Shown: one piece after another, positions 1-8,225 of the stretch
Layout of the letters: every line of letters starts with the position of its first letter
Numbering within the stretch: the stretch's first letter is position 1
Assembly (NCBI RefSeq): GCF_004794465.1
Contig: NZ_SSDJ01000139.1
Location: 62,001-126,000, forward strand
Source: Microbacterium sp. K24
GTDB taxonomy: Bacteria > Actinomycetota > Actinomycetes > Actinomycetales > Microbacteriaceae
Direction of reading: 5' to 3'
DNA: 64,000 nucleotides
Notes under the pieces: generated by a model
What the model was told of the DNA's origin: nothing
Databases searched by the model: none
The model's input: the letters and a program-made list of their open reading frames with translations, nothing else
Translations under genes and position numbers: made by a program

Positions 1-1131
1 CTGCCCGGAGGCGACGCGCAGCGCAGCCTTCCGGCGCTCCGCCGCGGGCATCTGCCCGGTGAGCAGCGTGGGCATGACGAGGGGAGCCAAGGCCGGACCG
101 AGCATCTTCGCGATGGATCGCAGATGCTGGCCGGCGAGCACCTCGGTCGGGGCGATCAGCGCCGCCTGCCCACCGCTCTCCGCGACCTGCAACATCGCCC
201 GCAGCGCGACCAGCGTCTTTCCCGACCCGACCTCGCCCTGCACCAGGCGGTTCATCGGCCACGCGCCGACGAGGTCCTGAGCCACTTGATCGCCGACCGT
301 CTGCTGGTCGGGGGTCAGCTCGTACGGCAGCGCGGCATCGAAACGCTCGAGCAGACCACCGGCCTGGGCGGGGCGAGCCGTCGCCGAGAGCGCCCTGACC
401 GCATCGCGCTGCTGGAGGAGTGCTGTCTGCAGCGTGAGAGCCTCGTGCATGCGGAGTGTGCGCACGGCCGGATCGATGTCGCTGCGCGTGCGAGGCCGAT
501 GGATGAGTTCGAGTGCCTCGCGTGCCGTCAGGAGCTCGTCACCCGTGCGCACGGCATCCGGGAGCGGATCGGGCACGATGGGCAGGTCGTCGAGGACGCG
601 CCCGACGAACTTCGCGATCTGCCAGGTCTGCAGCGTCGAGGTCGCGGGATAGATCGGGATGAGCACGGCCGCACGCGCGTCGGCCCGGCGCCGGGCCGCG
701 TCTTCGTCGTCGAAGAGCTCGTACTCGGGGTGCGCGAACTGCGTGACGTCGTTGAACATGCCGACCTTGCCGGAGAACACGCCGCGCCGACCGACCGCGA
801 GGTCTTTCGAGCGCCACTCCGCCGCGCCGAGGTTCTTGGCGAAGAAGGTGAGCGACATGCGGCCGATCCCGTCGCCGATCACGACATCGACCATCGCCCC
901 CTGACGATTGCGCATGCGGCGGAAGCTCGAGGACAGGACCTCGGCCACGATGGTGACGGTCTCGCCGATCGGAAGGTCGCGGATCGGGGTGAGCTCCCCC
1001 GGATCGGCGTACCGCCGCGGGTAGTGCGACACCAGGTCGCCGACCGTGAGCATGCCGAACGCCCGGTTCAGGGTCTTCGCGGGGACGGCGCCGAGCGCGT
1101 CTTCCAGCGACGAATCGAGCGTGAGCGGCAT
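1..1131 (-). CDS. recG: ATP-dependent DNA helicase RecG (N-terminal part, cut by window edge)
   Basis: Branch-migration helicase that remodels stalled forks, Holliday junctions and R-loops. The reading frame is open from the start codon to base 1, so only the first 377 residues are seen; family members usually have about 700. Residues 1 to about 160 correspond to the DNA-binding wedge/OB-fold region. The helicase core starts near residue 270 (ELTPDQ), with Walker A GEVGSGKT at 299-306 and the next helicase motif APTEVLAGQH at 327-336. The ATG at 1131 is preceded, 6 bases away, by TAGACT on the same strand, so the transcript is probably leaderless. It is divergent from rsmD, a common neighbour in Actinobacteria. 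The cut is only the edge of the sequence, not a broken gene. Confidence 0.95.
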   Translation of the reverse strand, partial: MPLTLDSSLEDALGAVPAKTLNRAFGMLTVGDLVSHYPRRYADPGELTPIRDLPIGETVTIVAEVLSSSFRRMRNRQGAMVDVVIGDGIGRMSLTFFAKNLGAAEWRSKDLAVGRRGVFSGKVGMFNDVTQFAHPEYELFDDEDAARRRADARAAVLIPIYPATSTLQTWQIAKFVGRVLDDLPIVPDPLPDAVRTGDELLTAREALELIHRPRTRSDIDPAVRTLRMHEALTLQTALLQQRDAVRALSATARPAQAGGLLERFDAALPYELTPDQQTVGDQVAQDLVGAWPMNRLVQGEVGSGKTLVALRAMLQVAESGGQAALIAPTEVLAGQHLRSIAKMLGPALAPLVMPTLLTGQMPAAERRKAALRVASGQ

Positions 1132-1137
1132 GCTCCG

Positions 1138-1143
1138 AGTCTA
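1138..1143 (-). promoter_or_regulatory. -10 box of recG (leaderless start)
   Basis: TAGACT on the minus strand fits TANNNT and ends 6 bases before the recG ATG, which would place the transcription start on the start codon. No Shine-Dalgarno sequence is visible. I did not find a clear -35 box. Confidence 0.55.
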
Positions 1144-1180
1144 GGGAACGCCACGGACGCACCGGACGCCGCGACTGTCG

Positions 1181-1186
1181 TATCGT
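1181..1186 (+). promoter_or_regulatory. -10 box of rsmD (leaderless start)
   Basis: TATCGT ends 6 bases before the GTG of rsmD. With the divergent recG -10 box only 37 bases away, recG and rsmD share one compact promoter region. Confidence 0.55.
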
Positions 1187-1192
1187 GAACGG

Positions 1193-1810
1193 GTGACGAG
1201 GATCATCGCCGGACGCGCGCGCGGAGCACGGCTCGACGTTCCGGGCACGGGGACGCGTCCGACCAGCGACCGGGTGCGCGAGTCGCTCTTCGGAGCTCTG
1301 GAAGCCGCGGATGCCCTCGAGGGCGCCCGCGTGCTCGACCTGTATGCGGGATCCGGGGCTCTCGGCCTCGAGGCGCTCAGTCGGGGCGCGGCCAGTGCCG
1401 ACCTGGTCGAGCGCGGACGCCAGGCGGCGGCGCTCATCCGTCGAAACGCCGCGACGGTGGTGAAGGCGGGCGGATCGTCGACGGCACGGGTGCACGAGGC
1501 CGCCGTGCACAGCTATCTGCTGCGAGCGGCAGGGCCCTTCGACCTCGTGTTCTCCGATCCGCCCTACGACCTCGACGACGACGCCATGACGGCCGACCTC
1601 ATCGCGCTCGCGCCGCTCCTGGCGCCGGATGCCCTCGTCATCGTCGAGCGGGCGCGCCGCTCCACTCCGCCCGATTTCGCCTCGGCAGGTCTCGACCTCT
1701 TCCGTGAGAAGTCCTACGGCGACACCGCGCTCTGGTGGGCGGAGCCGGCAGCACCCGACACGACGGCTGAGGGCGGCTCTCAGCCCGAGACCGAGTCCCA
1801 GTCTCGATAG
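1193..1810 (+). CDS. rsmD: 16S rRNA (guanine(966)-N2)-methyltransferase RsmD
   Basis: SAM-dependent methyltransferase that modifies G966 of 16S rRNA in the 30S subunit. The protein has 205 residues. It shows the SAM-binding motif I (VLDLYAGSGALGLEAL, about residues 46-61) and the N6/N2-methyltransferase motif IV DPPY near 123-126. The GTG start is supported by a TATCGT box 6 bases upstream and by the conserved opening TRIIAGRARG. The last 20 or so residues are low-complexity and glutamate/serine-rich. The 3' end overlaps the convergent thiL gene by 31 bases. Confidence 0.93.
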   Translation: MTRIIAGRARGARLDVPGTGTRPTSDRVRESLFGALEAADALEGARVLDLYAGSGALGLEALSRGAASADLVERGRQAAALIRRNAATVVKAGGSSTARVHEAAVHSYLLRAAGPFDLVFSDPPYDLDDDAMTADLIALAPLLAPDALVIVERARRSTPPDFASAGLDLFREKSYGDTALWWAEPAAPDTTAEGGSQPETESQSR

Positions 1811-2778
1811 GGATCCCAGCCGGAGATGTCCACGGGCGCGTCATCGCAGAGCAGCTCCTCCTCACTCCGTTCGCGCACCTCCCCGATGATCCGGAAACCG
1901 GGAGGGAGCACGCCTTCCGGGAATGTGGCCAGCAGGCCGTGATCCTCGCCGCCGGCCAGCGCGCGGTGCGGGTTCTCGCCGAGTGACCGGCTGTCGAGGG
2001 CGATGGTCACCCCGGATGCCGCCGCCATCCGCCGTGCGTCGAGCGCGAGCCCGTCGGAGATGTCCATCATCGCCGTCGCGCCCACCGTGGCCGCGACCGG
2101 ACCGAGTCCGATGGGCGGCGACGGACGCAGCTGCGCGGAGACCGCGGCGCTCTCCCCCGCGGCGAGCTGAGCCGGATCGATCGCCACGGGGATGTCGTCG
2201 TCGTCGCGGAAGCGACTGAACAGCACCGCGAGGCCGTGCGCGGCGTGTCCGAGTTCTCCGGCGACCGCGACGATGTCGCCCGGTCGGGCGCCGCTGCGCG
2301 TCACGGCTGCCCGCCCGTCGAGGTCGCCGAGCGCCGTCACCGCGACCGTCAGGACATCCGAGACGGTCAGATCGCCGCCCACCACCGCGCACCCGGGCGC
2401 GAGGGCCGCACAGGCTTCCCGGAACCCGTCGGCCAGACGTTCGACGAACGAGAGGCGGAGGTCCCGCGGCACGGCCAGCGCGACGAGCAGGGCGGTCGGA
2501 CGCGCGCCCATCGCCGCGATGTCCGAGAGATTCACGGCAGCGGCCTTCCACCCCAGGTCGTAACCGCTGGACCAGGCGAGTCGGAAGTCCGGACCGTGCA
2601 CCAGGGAGTCTGTCGTCGCCACCACCGTTCCCGACGGAGCAGCGATCACCGCGGCATCGTCGCCCGGGCCGAGAAGCGTGTAGCTCCCCTGTGCGGTGCG
2701 GGCGAGGATCGCACGGAGGATCGATCCCTCCGAGAGGTCGCCGAGGGCGGGGTCGTCGGCTTCGGGTGGGGAAGGCAT
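1780..2778 (-). CDS. thiL: Thiamine-monophosphate kinase ThiL
   Basis: Phosphorylates thiamine monophosphate to thiamine diphosphate, the last step of cofactor synthesis, in the cytoplasm. The 332-residue protein belongs to the PurM/ThiL/SelD ATP-binding family: GPGDDAAV near 40-47 binds metal and phosphate, TTDSLVHG follows near 58-65, then NLSDIAAMGA and VVGGDLT, and a later MDISDGLALD motif. An upstream in-frame extension exists, but the conserved domain begins shortly after the ATG at 2778. A TACCTT box ends 7 bases before that ATG. The gene is convergent with rsmD (31-base overlap) and divergent from a DUF3515 lipoprotein gene with only 23 bases between the two start codons. Confidence 0.93.
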   Translation of the reverse strand: MPSPPEADDPALGDLSEGSILRAILARTAQGSYTLLGPGDDAAVIAAPSGTVVATTDSLVHGPDFRLAWSSGYDLGWKAAAVNLSDIAAMGARPTALLVALAVPRDLRLSFVERLADGFREACAALAPGCAVVGGDLTVSDVLTVAVTALGDLDGRAAVTRSGARPGDIVAVAGELGHAAHGLAVLFSRFRDDDDIPVAIDPAQLAAGESAAVSAQLRPSPPIGLGPVAATVGATAMMDISDGLALDARRMAAASGVTIALDSRSLGENPHRALAGGEDHGLLATFPEGVLPPGFRIIGEVRERSEEELLCDDAPVDISGWDPYRDWDSVSG

Positions 2779-2785
2779 GCTGTCA

Positions 2786-2795
2786 AAGGTAGCCT
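2786..2795. promoter_or_regulatory. Interlocked divergent -10 boxes of thiL and the DUF3515 gene
   Basis: Minus-strand TACCTT (2786-2791) lies 7 bases before the thiL ATG and plus-strand TAGCCT (2790-2795) lies 6 bases before the opposite ATG. The two boxes share two base pairs, and the start codons are only 23 bases apart, so both mRNAs should be leaderless and the two polymerases cannot bind at once. Confidence 0.5.
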
Positions 2796-2801
2796 GGAAG
2801 C

Positions 2802-3284
2802 ATGCTTCGTTCCCGTCGCCTCGCAGCCGTCGCAGGCGCGGTGCTCCTGGCCGGTGTCCTCGCCGGCTGCTCCACGACCGTGCACCTCGAACCGGCCGAC
2901 GACGCGAACAATCCGGGCTGCGCCGCCATCTCGGTGCTGCTGCCGGAGACGGTCGGCGGATTCGACCGCGTGTGGACCGATGCCCAGGCCACAGGAGCAT
3001 GGGGTGACCCCACGGTCGTGCTCCGCTGCGGCGTCGAGCCGCCCGCGCCGTCCGAGCTGATCTGCACCACGATCGGCAACGTCGACTGGCTGGTCCTGGA
3101 TCAGGAGGAGGAGAGGCAGCGGCTCGTCACCTACGGCAGGGAGCCCGCCGTCGAGGTGAACATCCGTCGCGGGGAGCAGATCGACTTCCAGGCGGTCGTC
3201 GACACCATCTCGTCCAGCATCCAGCCGGGCCTCGCCCCGGCCACAGCGGAATGCACCGAGCGCGTCGAGTTCCCCGCCGGCTGA
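2802..3284 (+). CDS. DUF3515 family lipoprotein
   Basis: Predicted secreted lipoprotein of 160 residues. Residues 1-22 are a signal peptide (arginine-rich start, hydrophobic AVLLAGVLAG) ending in the lipobox LAGC, so Cys23 should carry the lipid anchor. The mature part resembles the DUF3515 family of actinobacterial envelope proteins found beside ddl and thiL; no biochemical role is established for it. The mature part carries conserved cysteines (around NPGCAAI, LRCGV, LICTT, ECTER) that could form two disulfides. The start is preceded by TAGCCT at 6 bases with no Shine-Dalgarno sequence. The family call rests on recognised sequence pattern and gene context. Confidence 0.8.
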   Translation: MLRSRRLAAVAGAVLLAGVLAGCSTTVHLEPADDANNPGCAAISVLLPETVGGFDRVWTDAQATGAWGDPTVVLRCGVEPPAPSELICTTIGNVDWLVLDQEEERQRLVTYGREPAVEVNIRRGEQIDFQAVVDTISSSIQPGLAPATAECTERVEFPAG

Positions 3285-3296
3285 ACGACGGGCACC

Positions 3297-3302
3297 TAGA
3301 CT
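3297..3302 (+). promoter_or_regulatory. -10 box (leaderless) of the membrane protein gene at 3309
   Basis: TAGACT ends 6 bases before the ATG at 3309; no Shine-Dalgarno sequence is visible. It lies in the 24-base gap after the DUF3515 gene, so the two genes probably also have separate transcripts. Confidence 0.5.
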
Positions 3303-3308
3303 CGCGGC

Positions 3309-3914
3309 ATGAACCGCAACGCAGCAGGCCGAACGTCCGTCGTCGCAGCGATCATGGTGGGAGTGGGGGCGCTGGCAAGCGGGTTCATCAACTTCCTGTT
3401 CCTGCTGGCGGGCGTCGAGAGCCTTCCGCGGCTGCTGATCCTGCAGGATCCGATCGGGTTCGCGCTCCGGCCCCGTGTGCAGCCCATGGCCGTCGTGGCG
3501 ATGCTCGTCGCCCTCGTGATCCTCGTGGGGCTGACGTGGCTCTTCGTCCGGATGATCGTGCGCTCGGCACTGCCCGGCCGCGCTGCCGCCGTGTTCTTCG
3601 GCACCTGGGGCGCCGTCATCCTCGCGTCGTGGATCGCGGGAGTCCTGCGGGCGCCGCTCGTGCTCATGGGGCTGCAGATCCCCGCGGAGCAGTCCGAGAT
3701 CCTGATGACCCAGTTCTCCCAGATCAGCCTCGCCGGTGCCACCTGGGGTCTGATGTGGGGCTGGCTCACCGCGATCGTGGTCGCGCTCGTCCACCGCGCC
3801 GCCGCACCCGCCGCCAGCGAGCCGGCGGCCGTGCCGCCGCACGCCGCCTACCCGCCGGTGCAGACATATCCTCCGGCACCGACCTCTTCGCCGGCGCCAC
3901 CCACCGCCGGCTGA
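3309..3914 (+). CDS. Four-helix membrane protein of unknown function
   Basis: I do not recognise this 201-residue protein. It shows four likely membrane segments, near residues 12-34, 58-80, 93-112 and 136-160, and a C-terminal tail of about 35 residues made of alanine, proline and tyrosine (repeated PPxxxYPP-like units). The tail probably faces the cytoplasm by the positive-inside rule, but this is uncertain. It lies downstream of the DUF3515 gene with its own -10 box and its stop is one base from the stop of the convergent ddl gene. No motif suggests an enzymatic or transport role. Confidence 0.75.
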   Translation: MNRNAAGRTSVVAAIMVGVGALASGFINFLFLLAGVESLPRLLILQDPIGFALRPRVQPMAVVAMLVALVILVGLTWLFVRMIVRSALPGRAAAVFFGTWGAVILASWIAGVLRAPLVLMGLQIPAEQSEILMTQFSQISLAGATWGLMWGWLTAIVVALVHRAAAPAASEPAAVPPHAAYPPVQTYPPAPTSSPAPPTAG

Positions 3915-3915
3915 G

Positions 3916-4998
3916 TCAGCGGCGGAGGCCTGCCTCGACGAGCTCCGTGATCAGGTCGCCGTAGCTCAGACCGGAGGCGACCCAGCACTTCGGGAACATC
4001 GAGATCGGCGTGAAGCCGGGCATCGTGTTCAGCTCGTTGACCACCAGGTCGCCCTCGGGCGTGAGGAACATGTCGACCCGGGCGAGGCCGCGACCGTCGA
4101 CGGCCTCGAACGCCCGGATGCCGATGTCCTGGATCGCCCGCGCCTCATCGCCTGTGAGCTCCGCGGGGCACACGACATCCACGCCGTCGCCGCCGAGGTA
4201 CTTGCCCTCGAAGTCGTAGAACCCGCGGGAGGTCAGCACGATCTCGCCGGGGAGTGATGCGCGCACGCCGTCGCCGCTCTCGAGGATGGCGACCTCGATC
4301 TCCCGCCCGCCGACACCGGTCTCGATGAGCACCTTGTCGTCTTCCGCGAACGCGATCGCCAGCGCGGCATCCAGTTCGTCGAGGCCCTCGACCTTCGAGA
4401 CGCCGACGCTGGAACCGGCGCGAGCCGGCTTCACGAACAGCGGCAGGCCGAGTTCGGCTGCCCGCGCACGCGCCGGAGCGGCATCCTCGTCCCACTCCCG
4501 ACGGCGCACCGTCACCCAGGGAGCCACGGCGATGCCGGCAGCCTGCAGCGCGATCTTCATGAAGTGCTTGTCCATGCAGAGGGCCGAATCCAGGACGCCG
4601 CCTCCGGCGTACGGGACCTCCAGGGTGTCGAAGAACCCCTGGATCGTCCCGTCCTCGCCGTGGGTGCCGTGCAGGATGGGCAGGACCACGTCGATCTCGC
4701 CGAGCCCCTCGGTCGCGCCGCCCGGGTGCACGACGCGCAGCGTGCGGTCGCCGCCCGGCTCCGGCCAGAGAATACGCGTGCCGTTGTCGACGACCTCGGG
4801 GAGGTGCGCCGCATCGAGCGGGAACTTCGCGGGGTCGTCGTCCTCGAGCACGAAGGCGCCTTCACGCGTGATGCCGACCGGGATCACGACGTAGCGGTCG
4901 CGATCAATCGCGCCCAGCACGCCCCCCGCCGTTGCGGAACTGATCGAATGCTCGCTGGAGCGCCCGCCGAAGAGCACCACCACCGTCTGCTTGTCCAT
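3916..4998 (-). CDS. ddl: D-alanine--D-alanine ligase
   Basis: ATP-grasp ligase that joins two D-alanines for the peptidoglycan stem peptide. The 360-residue length fits DdlA-type enzymes. The start MDKQTVVVLFGGRSSEHSIS carries the conserved N-terminal serine/glutamate motif (GGRSSEHS, 11-18). Further on come the KPARAGSSVGVSK segment of the ATP-grasp fold and the C-terminal NELNTMPGFT motif that binds metal and the second alanine. It is the last gene of the leuC-leuD-murA-plsC-gpsA-ddl run. Its first 32 codons overlap the end of gpsA by 95 bases in another frame, which is unusually long. Translation is probably coupled to gpsA. Confidence 0.95.
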   Translation of the reverse strand: MDKQTVVVLFGGRSSEHSISSATAGGVLGAIDRDRYVVIPVGITREGAFVLEDDDPAKFPLDAAHLPEVVDNGTRILWPEPGGDRTLRVVHPGGATEGLGEIDVVLPILHGTHGEDGTIQGFFDTLEVPYAGGGVLDSALCMDKHFMKIALQAAGIAVAPWVTVRRREWDEDAAPARARAAELGLPLFVKPARAGSSVGVSKVEGLDELDAALAIAFAEDDKVLIETGVGGREIEVAILESGDGVRASLPGEIVLTSRGFYDFEGKYLGGDGVDVVCPAELTGDEARAIQDIGIRAFEAVDGRGLARVDMFLTPEGDLVVNELNTMPGFTPISMFPKCWVASGLSYGDLITELVEAGLRR

Positions 4999-6040
4999 GG
5001 TTGGTCCTCTCACCCTGGGGGGTGTCGTCGTCCGTCGTCAGGTGGGGCGCGATGTCACGGGGATCCATCTTCCCGTCCAGCACCATCTTCACCTGCTCGA
5101 CGATGGGCATGTGCACCTCGGATTCGCGAGCGAGCTGCAGGATGGGCGCGACGGACGCGAGGCCCTCCGCGGTCTGCTGCATCTGCTTCACGACGTCCTG
5201 GAAGCTGTACCCCTGGCCGAGCAGGCGCCCGGCCGTGTTGTTGCGGCTCAGCGGAGACTGGCAGGTCGCGATCAGGTCGCCGAGCCCGGCGAGCCCCTGA
5301 AGGGTCTCCGGATGCGCGCCGTTCGCGACCGCGAAATCGGTCATCTCCACGAGTCCGCGGGTGATGATCGACGCCTTCGTGTTCTCGCCGTAGCCGACGC
5401 CGTCGACGATGCCGATCGCGACGGCGATGAGGTTCTTGAGAACCCCGCCGAACTCGGTGCCGATGACGTCGGTGTTCACGAAGGTGCGGAAGTAGCTGTT
5501 GCGGGCGGCCCGGGCGACGACCTCCGCCGTCTCCTGGCTGCGCGAAGAGATCACGGCGGCGGTCGGCTGCTCGCGAGCGATCTCCAGCGCCAGGTTCGGG
5601 CCGGATGCCACGGCGATGCGGTCGGGGTCGCACCGCAGCTCCTGCTGGATCACCTGGCTCATGCGCAGGCCGGTGCCGCGCTCGACGCCCTTCATCAGGC
5701 TGACGATCTTGGCGTCGCTGTCGGCGAGCAGTGGTCGCAGGGCCTTCAGGTTCTCGCGCAGCGACTGGCTCGGCACCGAGAGATAGACCTGTTCCGCGCC
5801 CTCGAGCGATGTGGAGAGGTCATGCGTGGCGGCCATCGTGCGCGGCAGGTTGATTCCGGGCAGATAGCGCGAGTTGCGCTTGGCCTCGTCGATCTCATGC
5901 GCGAGCTCGGCACGGCGCGCCCACATCGTCACGCGTGCCCCGCCGTCGGCGAGGATCTTGCCGAAAGTCGTGCCCCAGCTGCCCGAGCCGATGACGGTCG
6001 CGCGCGGGCCGACCGGAGCGGCAGGTCTCTTAGGAGTCAA
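4904..6040 (-). CDS. gpsA: NAD(P)H-dependent glycerol-3-phosphate dehydrogenase GpsA
   Basis: Makes sn-glycerol-3-phosphate from dihydroxyacetone phosphate for phospholipid synthesis. The protein has a Rossmann motif VIGSGSWGT (16-24), MKGVERG around 116-122, and the catalytic lysine in GGVLKNLIAVA (Lys202). A TTG start is chosen because AAGGAGA lies 8-9 bases upstream on the minus strand and the conserved fold begins soon after. The start overlaps the plsC stop. The conserved domain ends near residue 335. The following 40 residues (GGG and arginine rich) are an extension; the last 31 residues are read from the ddl start region. Length is 378, compared with about 330-345 for most family members. 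A sequencing frameshift in the extension cannot be excluded. Confidence 0.92.
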   Translation of the reverse strand: MTPKRPAAPVGPRATVIGSGSWGTTFGKILADGGARVTMWARRAELAHEIDEAKRNSRYLPGINLPRTMAATHDLSTSLEGAEQVYLSVPSQSLRENLKALRPLLADSDAKIVSLMKGVERGTGLRMSQVIQQELRCDPDRIAVASGPNLALEIAREQPTAAVISSRSQETAEVVARAARNSYFRTFVNTDVIGTEFGGVLKNLIAVAIGIVDGVGYGENTKASIITRGLVEMTDFAVANGAHPETLQGLAGLGDLIATCQSPLSRNNTAGRLLGQGYSFQDVVKQMQQTAEGLASVAPILQLARESEVHMPIVEQVKMVLDGKMDPRDIAPHLTTDDDTPQGERTNHGQADGGGALRRALQRAFDQFRNGGGRAGRD

Positions 6041-6794
6041 GGCGACCCGTCTCCTTCTGGCCGTGGCTCGCGGGATTCCAGCGCTCCGCAGGGGCCTTCT
6101 CGTCGCGCAGCTGCTCGAGCAGCGCGGTGATCGCGTTCATCAGGCGGGTGGTCGCCTCGTTCAGGGCCGCCGGTTCACCCGCTCGTCCACGGAGGTCCGA
6201 CACGTCGACCGGGTCGCCGATGAGGACCCGCACCGGCTTGCGCAGCGGCCACAGGCTGAGGCCCTTCTGGTAGCGCCCCATGATCGCCTGCGTGCCCCAC
6301 TGAGCCATGGGGATGAGGGGGATGCCGTCGGCGAGAGCCAGTCGCACGGCCCCGGACTTCCCGCGCATCGGCCACAGATCGGGGTCGCGGGTGAGCGTGC
6401 CCTCCGGATAGACGATGACGCCGCGACCGTGCTCCACGAGCTCGGCCGACTGCCGCAGCGTCTGCTTCGCCGAGGCCGCCGATGAGCTTCGCGCCACCGG
6501 CACCATGCCGGTGCGACGCAGCACCCAGCCGAGAACGGGCACCCGGAACAGGCTCTCCTTCGCCATGAAGCGCGGAGCGAGCCCGGCACGCCACACGGCG
6601 ACCGCCACGATCAGCGGATCGAACTCCGAGTAGTGGTTGGGCGCGAGCACGAACGCCCGGTCGCGCGGCAGCTTCTCCGCACCCACGACGCGGATCTTGG
6701 CCAGCAACGCGACGAGCGGCACCACGATGCCCGCAAGCGGCCAGAAGAAGAGCGGCCGAGCGCGCTCCGATGACCCGGAAGTCATCGGCGTCAC
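6030..6794 (-). CDS. plsC: 1-acyl-sn-glycerol-3-phosphate acyltransferase (PlsC family)
   Basis: Membrane-associated acyltransferase that makes phosphatidic acid from lysophosphatidic acid. The 254-residue protein has an N-terminal hydrophobic segment (about 15-34), the catalytic NHYSEFD block (His54 and Asp59 of the HX4D motif) and the substrate-binding motif YPEGT (129-133). The GTG start overlaps the murA stop as GTGA; an alternative ATG lies three codons in. Being directly upstream of gpsA couples glycerol-3-phosphate supply and its acylation, while murA and ddl flank the pair with peptidoglycan precursors: the run is a small envelope-precursor operon. Confidence 0.93.
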   Translation of the reverse strand: MTPMTSGSSERARPLFFWPLAGIVVPLVALLAKIRVVGAEKLPRDRAFVLAPNHYSEFDPLIVAVAVWRAGLAPRFMAKESLFRVPVLGWVLRRTGMVPVARSSSAASAKQTLRQSAELVEHGRGVIVYPEGTLTRDPDLWPMRGKSGAVRLALADGIPLIPMAQWGTQAIMGRYQKGLSLWPLRKPVRVLIGDPVDVSDLRGRAGEPAALNEATTRLMNAITALLEQLRDEKAPAERWNPASHGQKETGRLDS

Positions 6795-8158
6795 CGGATG
6801 ACGTCGAAGTCAGCGCCGAGAGCGTCGAGCTTGGCCAGGAACTTCTCGTAGCCGCGGCTGAGGATGTCGACACCCGAGACCTGCGACTCGCCGGTCGCGG
6901 TGAGCGCCGCGATGACGTGGCTGTATCCGCCGCGCAGATCCGGGACGACGATGTCGGCGCCGTGCAGCGGCGTCGGACCGGTGATGACGGCCGCCTGCTC
7001 CAGCTCGCGACGCGGCACGCGACGGGGACCGGCCTGCAACCCGTGCGGGTGCACGACGATGTCCGCGCCCATCTTGACGAGCGCATCGGTGAAGCCCATG
7101 CGGTTCTCGTAGACGGTCTCGTGCACGACGGAGCGACCGTGCGCCTGCGTCAGAGCCACGACGAGCGGCTGCTGCCAGTCGGTCATGAACCCGGGGTGCA
7201 CGTCGGTCTCGACGACCACGGGCTGGATGTCGCCGTCGCGACGGAAGAGGATGCCGTCCTCCTTGACGTCGAACCAGCCGCCCGCCTTGCGGAAGACGTT
7301 GAGGAAGGTGAGCATCTCCTGCTGCTTCGCTCCGCCGACGAAGATCTCCCCGTCGGTCGCGAGCGCAGCGGACGCCCAGGATGCTGCCTCGTTGCGGTCG
7401 AAGATCGACCGGTGGTCGTAGCCGCGCAGCTTCTCGACGCCCTCGATGACGATGACCCGGTTGGGCTCGTAGGAGATGATCGCGCCCATCTTCTGCAGGA
7501 CGGCGATCAGGTCCATGATCTCGGGCTCGATCGCCGCGTTGCGGAGCTCGGTCGTTCCCTCGGCACGGACCGCGGTCAGAAGCACCTGCTCGGTGGCGCC
7601 GACGCTCGGGTACGGGAGGTGGATGTTCGCCCCGTGGAGTCGTCCGTGCGGCGTGGAGAGGCGGATGCCGCTCGGCAGCTTCTCGACGACGGCGCCGAAC
7701 TTGCGCAGCGCGTCCAGGTGGAAGTCGATGGGGCGGTCGCCGATGCGGCATCCGCCGAGGTCGGGGATGAACGCCTGTCCGAGACGGTGGAGCAGGGGGC
7801 CGCAGAACAGGATCGGGATCCTCGAGGCGCCGGCGTGGGCGTCGATCTCCTCGAAGTGCGCGGATTCCACATCGCTCGGGTCGAACACCAGCGCGCCGGG
7901 CTCGTCGCCGTCGGACACGCGCACACCGTGCACCTCGAGCAGCGAGCGGACGACGGCCACGTCGCTGATCGCCGGAACGTCGCGCAGCACGCTGACGGTC
8001 TCGCCGAGCAGCGAGGCCACCATCGCCTTCGTCGCGAGGTTCTTCGCGCCCTTGACGTCGACACGGCCGCGAAGCGGACGACCCCCTCGAATCGCGAGGA
8101 CGTCTCCGGTGAGAGCGGGGACTCCGTCCGGGAGAGCGTCGCGCACAGGTGTCGTCAT
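6791..8158 (-). CDS. murA: UDP-N-acetylglucosamine 1-carboxyvinyltransferase
   Basis: First committed step of peptidoglycan synthesis: transfers enolpyruvate from phosphoenolpyruvate to UDP-GlcNAc, in the cytoplasm. The 455-residue protein has the EPT/RTPC fold; KGAKN near the start holds the conserved lysine, and the active-site loop reads DLGGCRIGDRPID with the catalytic cysteine at residue 137. Presence of Cys rather than Asp means the enzyme should be fosfomycin-sensitive by family knowledge. The start is MTTPVRDAL at 8158; a longer upstream frame lacks conservation. It lies 67 bases downstream of leuD and overlaps plsC by four bases. Confidence 0.95.
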   Translation of the reverse strand: MTTPVRDALPDGVPALTGDVLAIRGGRPLRGRVDVKGAKNLATKAMVASLLGETVSVLRDVPAISDVAVVRSLLEVHGVRVSDGDEPGALVFDPSDVESAHFEEIDAHAGASRIPILFCGPLLHRLGQAFIPDLGGCRIGDRPIDFHLDALRKFGAVVEKLPSGIRLSTPHGRLHGANIHLPYPSVGATEQVLLTAVRAEGTTELRNAAIEPEIMDLIAVLQKMGAIISYEPNRVIVIEGVEKLRGYDHRSIFDRNEAASWASAALATDGEIFVGGAKQQEMLTFLNVFRKAGGWFDVKEDGILFRRDGDIQPVVVETDVHPGFMTDWQQPLVVALTQAHGRSVVHETVYENRMGFTDALVKMGADIVVHPHGLQAGPRRVPRRELEQAAVITGPTPLHGADIVVPDLRGGYSHVIAALTATGESQVSGVDILSRGYEKFLAKLDALGADFDVIR

Positions 8159-8225
8159 TCGGAGCCTCACTTCATTCCACGGATTTCGGGGGCGGGTTGC
8201 CCCTGGCTCCCCCGCCCCCACCGTC

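Noticed and set aside
539..1510. A 323-codon minus-strand frame overlapping recG and rsmD
   Set aside because: Out of frame with recG and antisense to rsmD, both of which have clear motifs.
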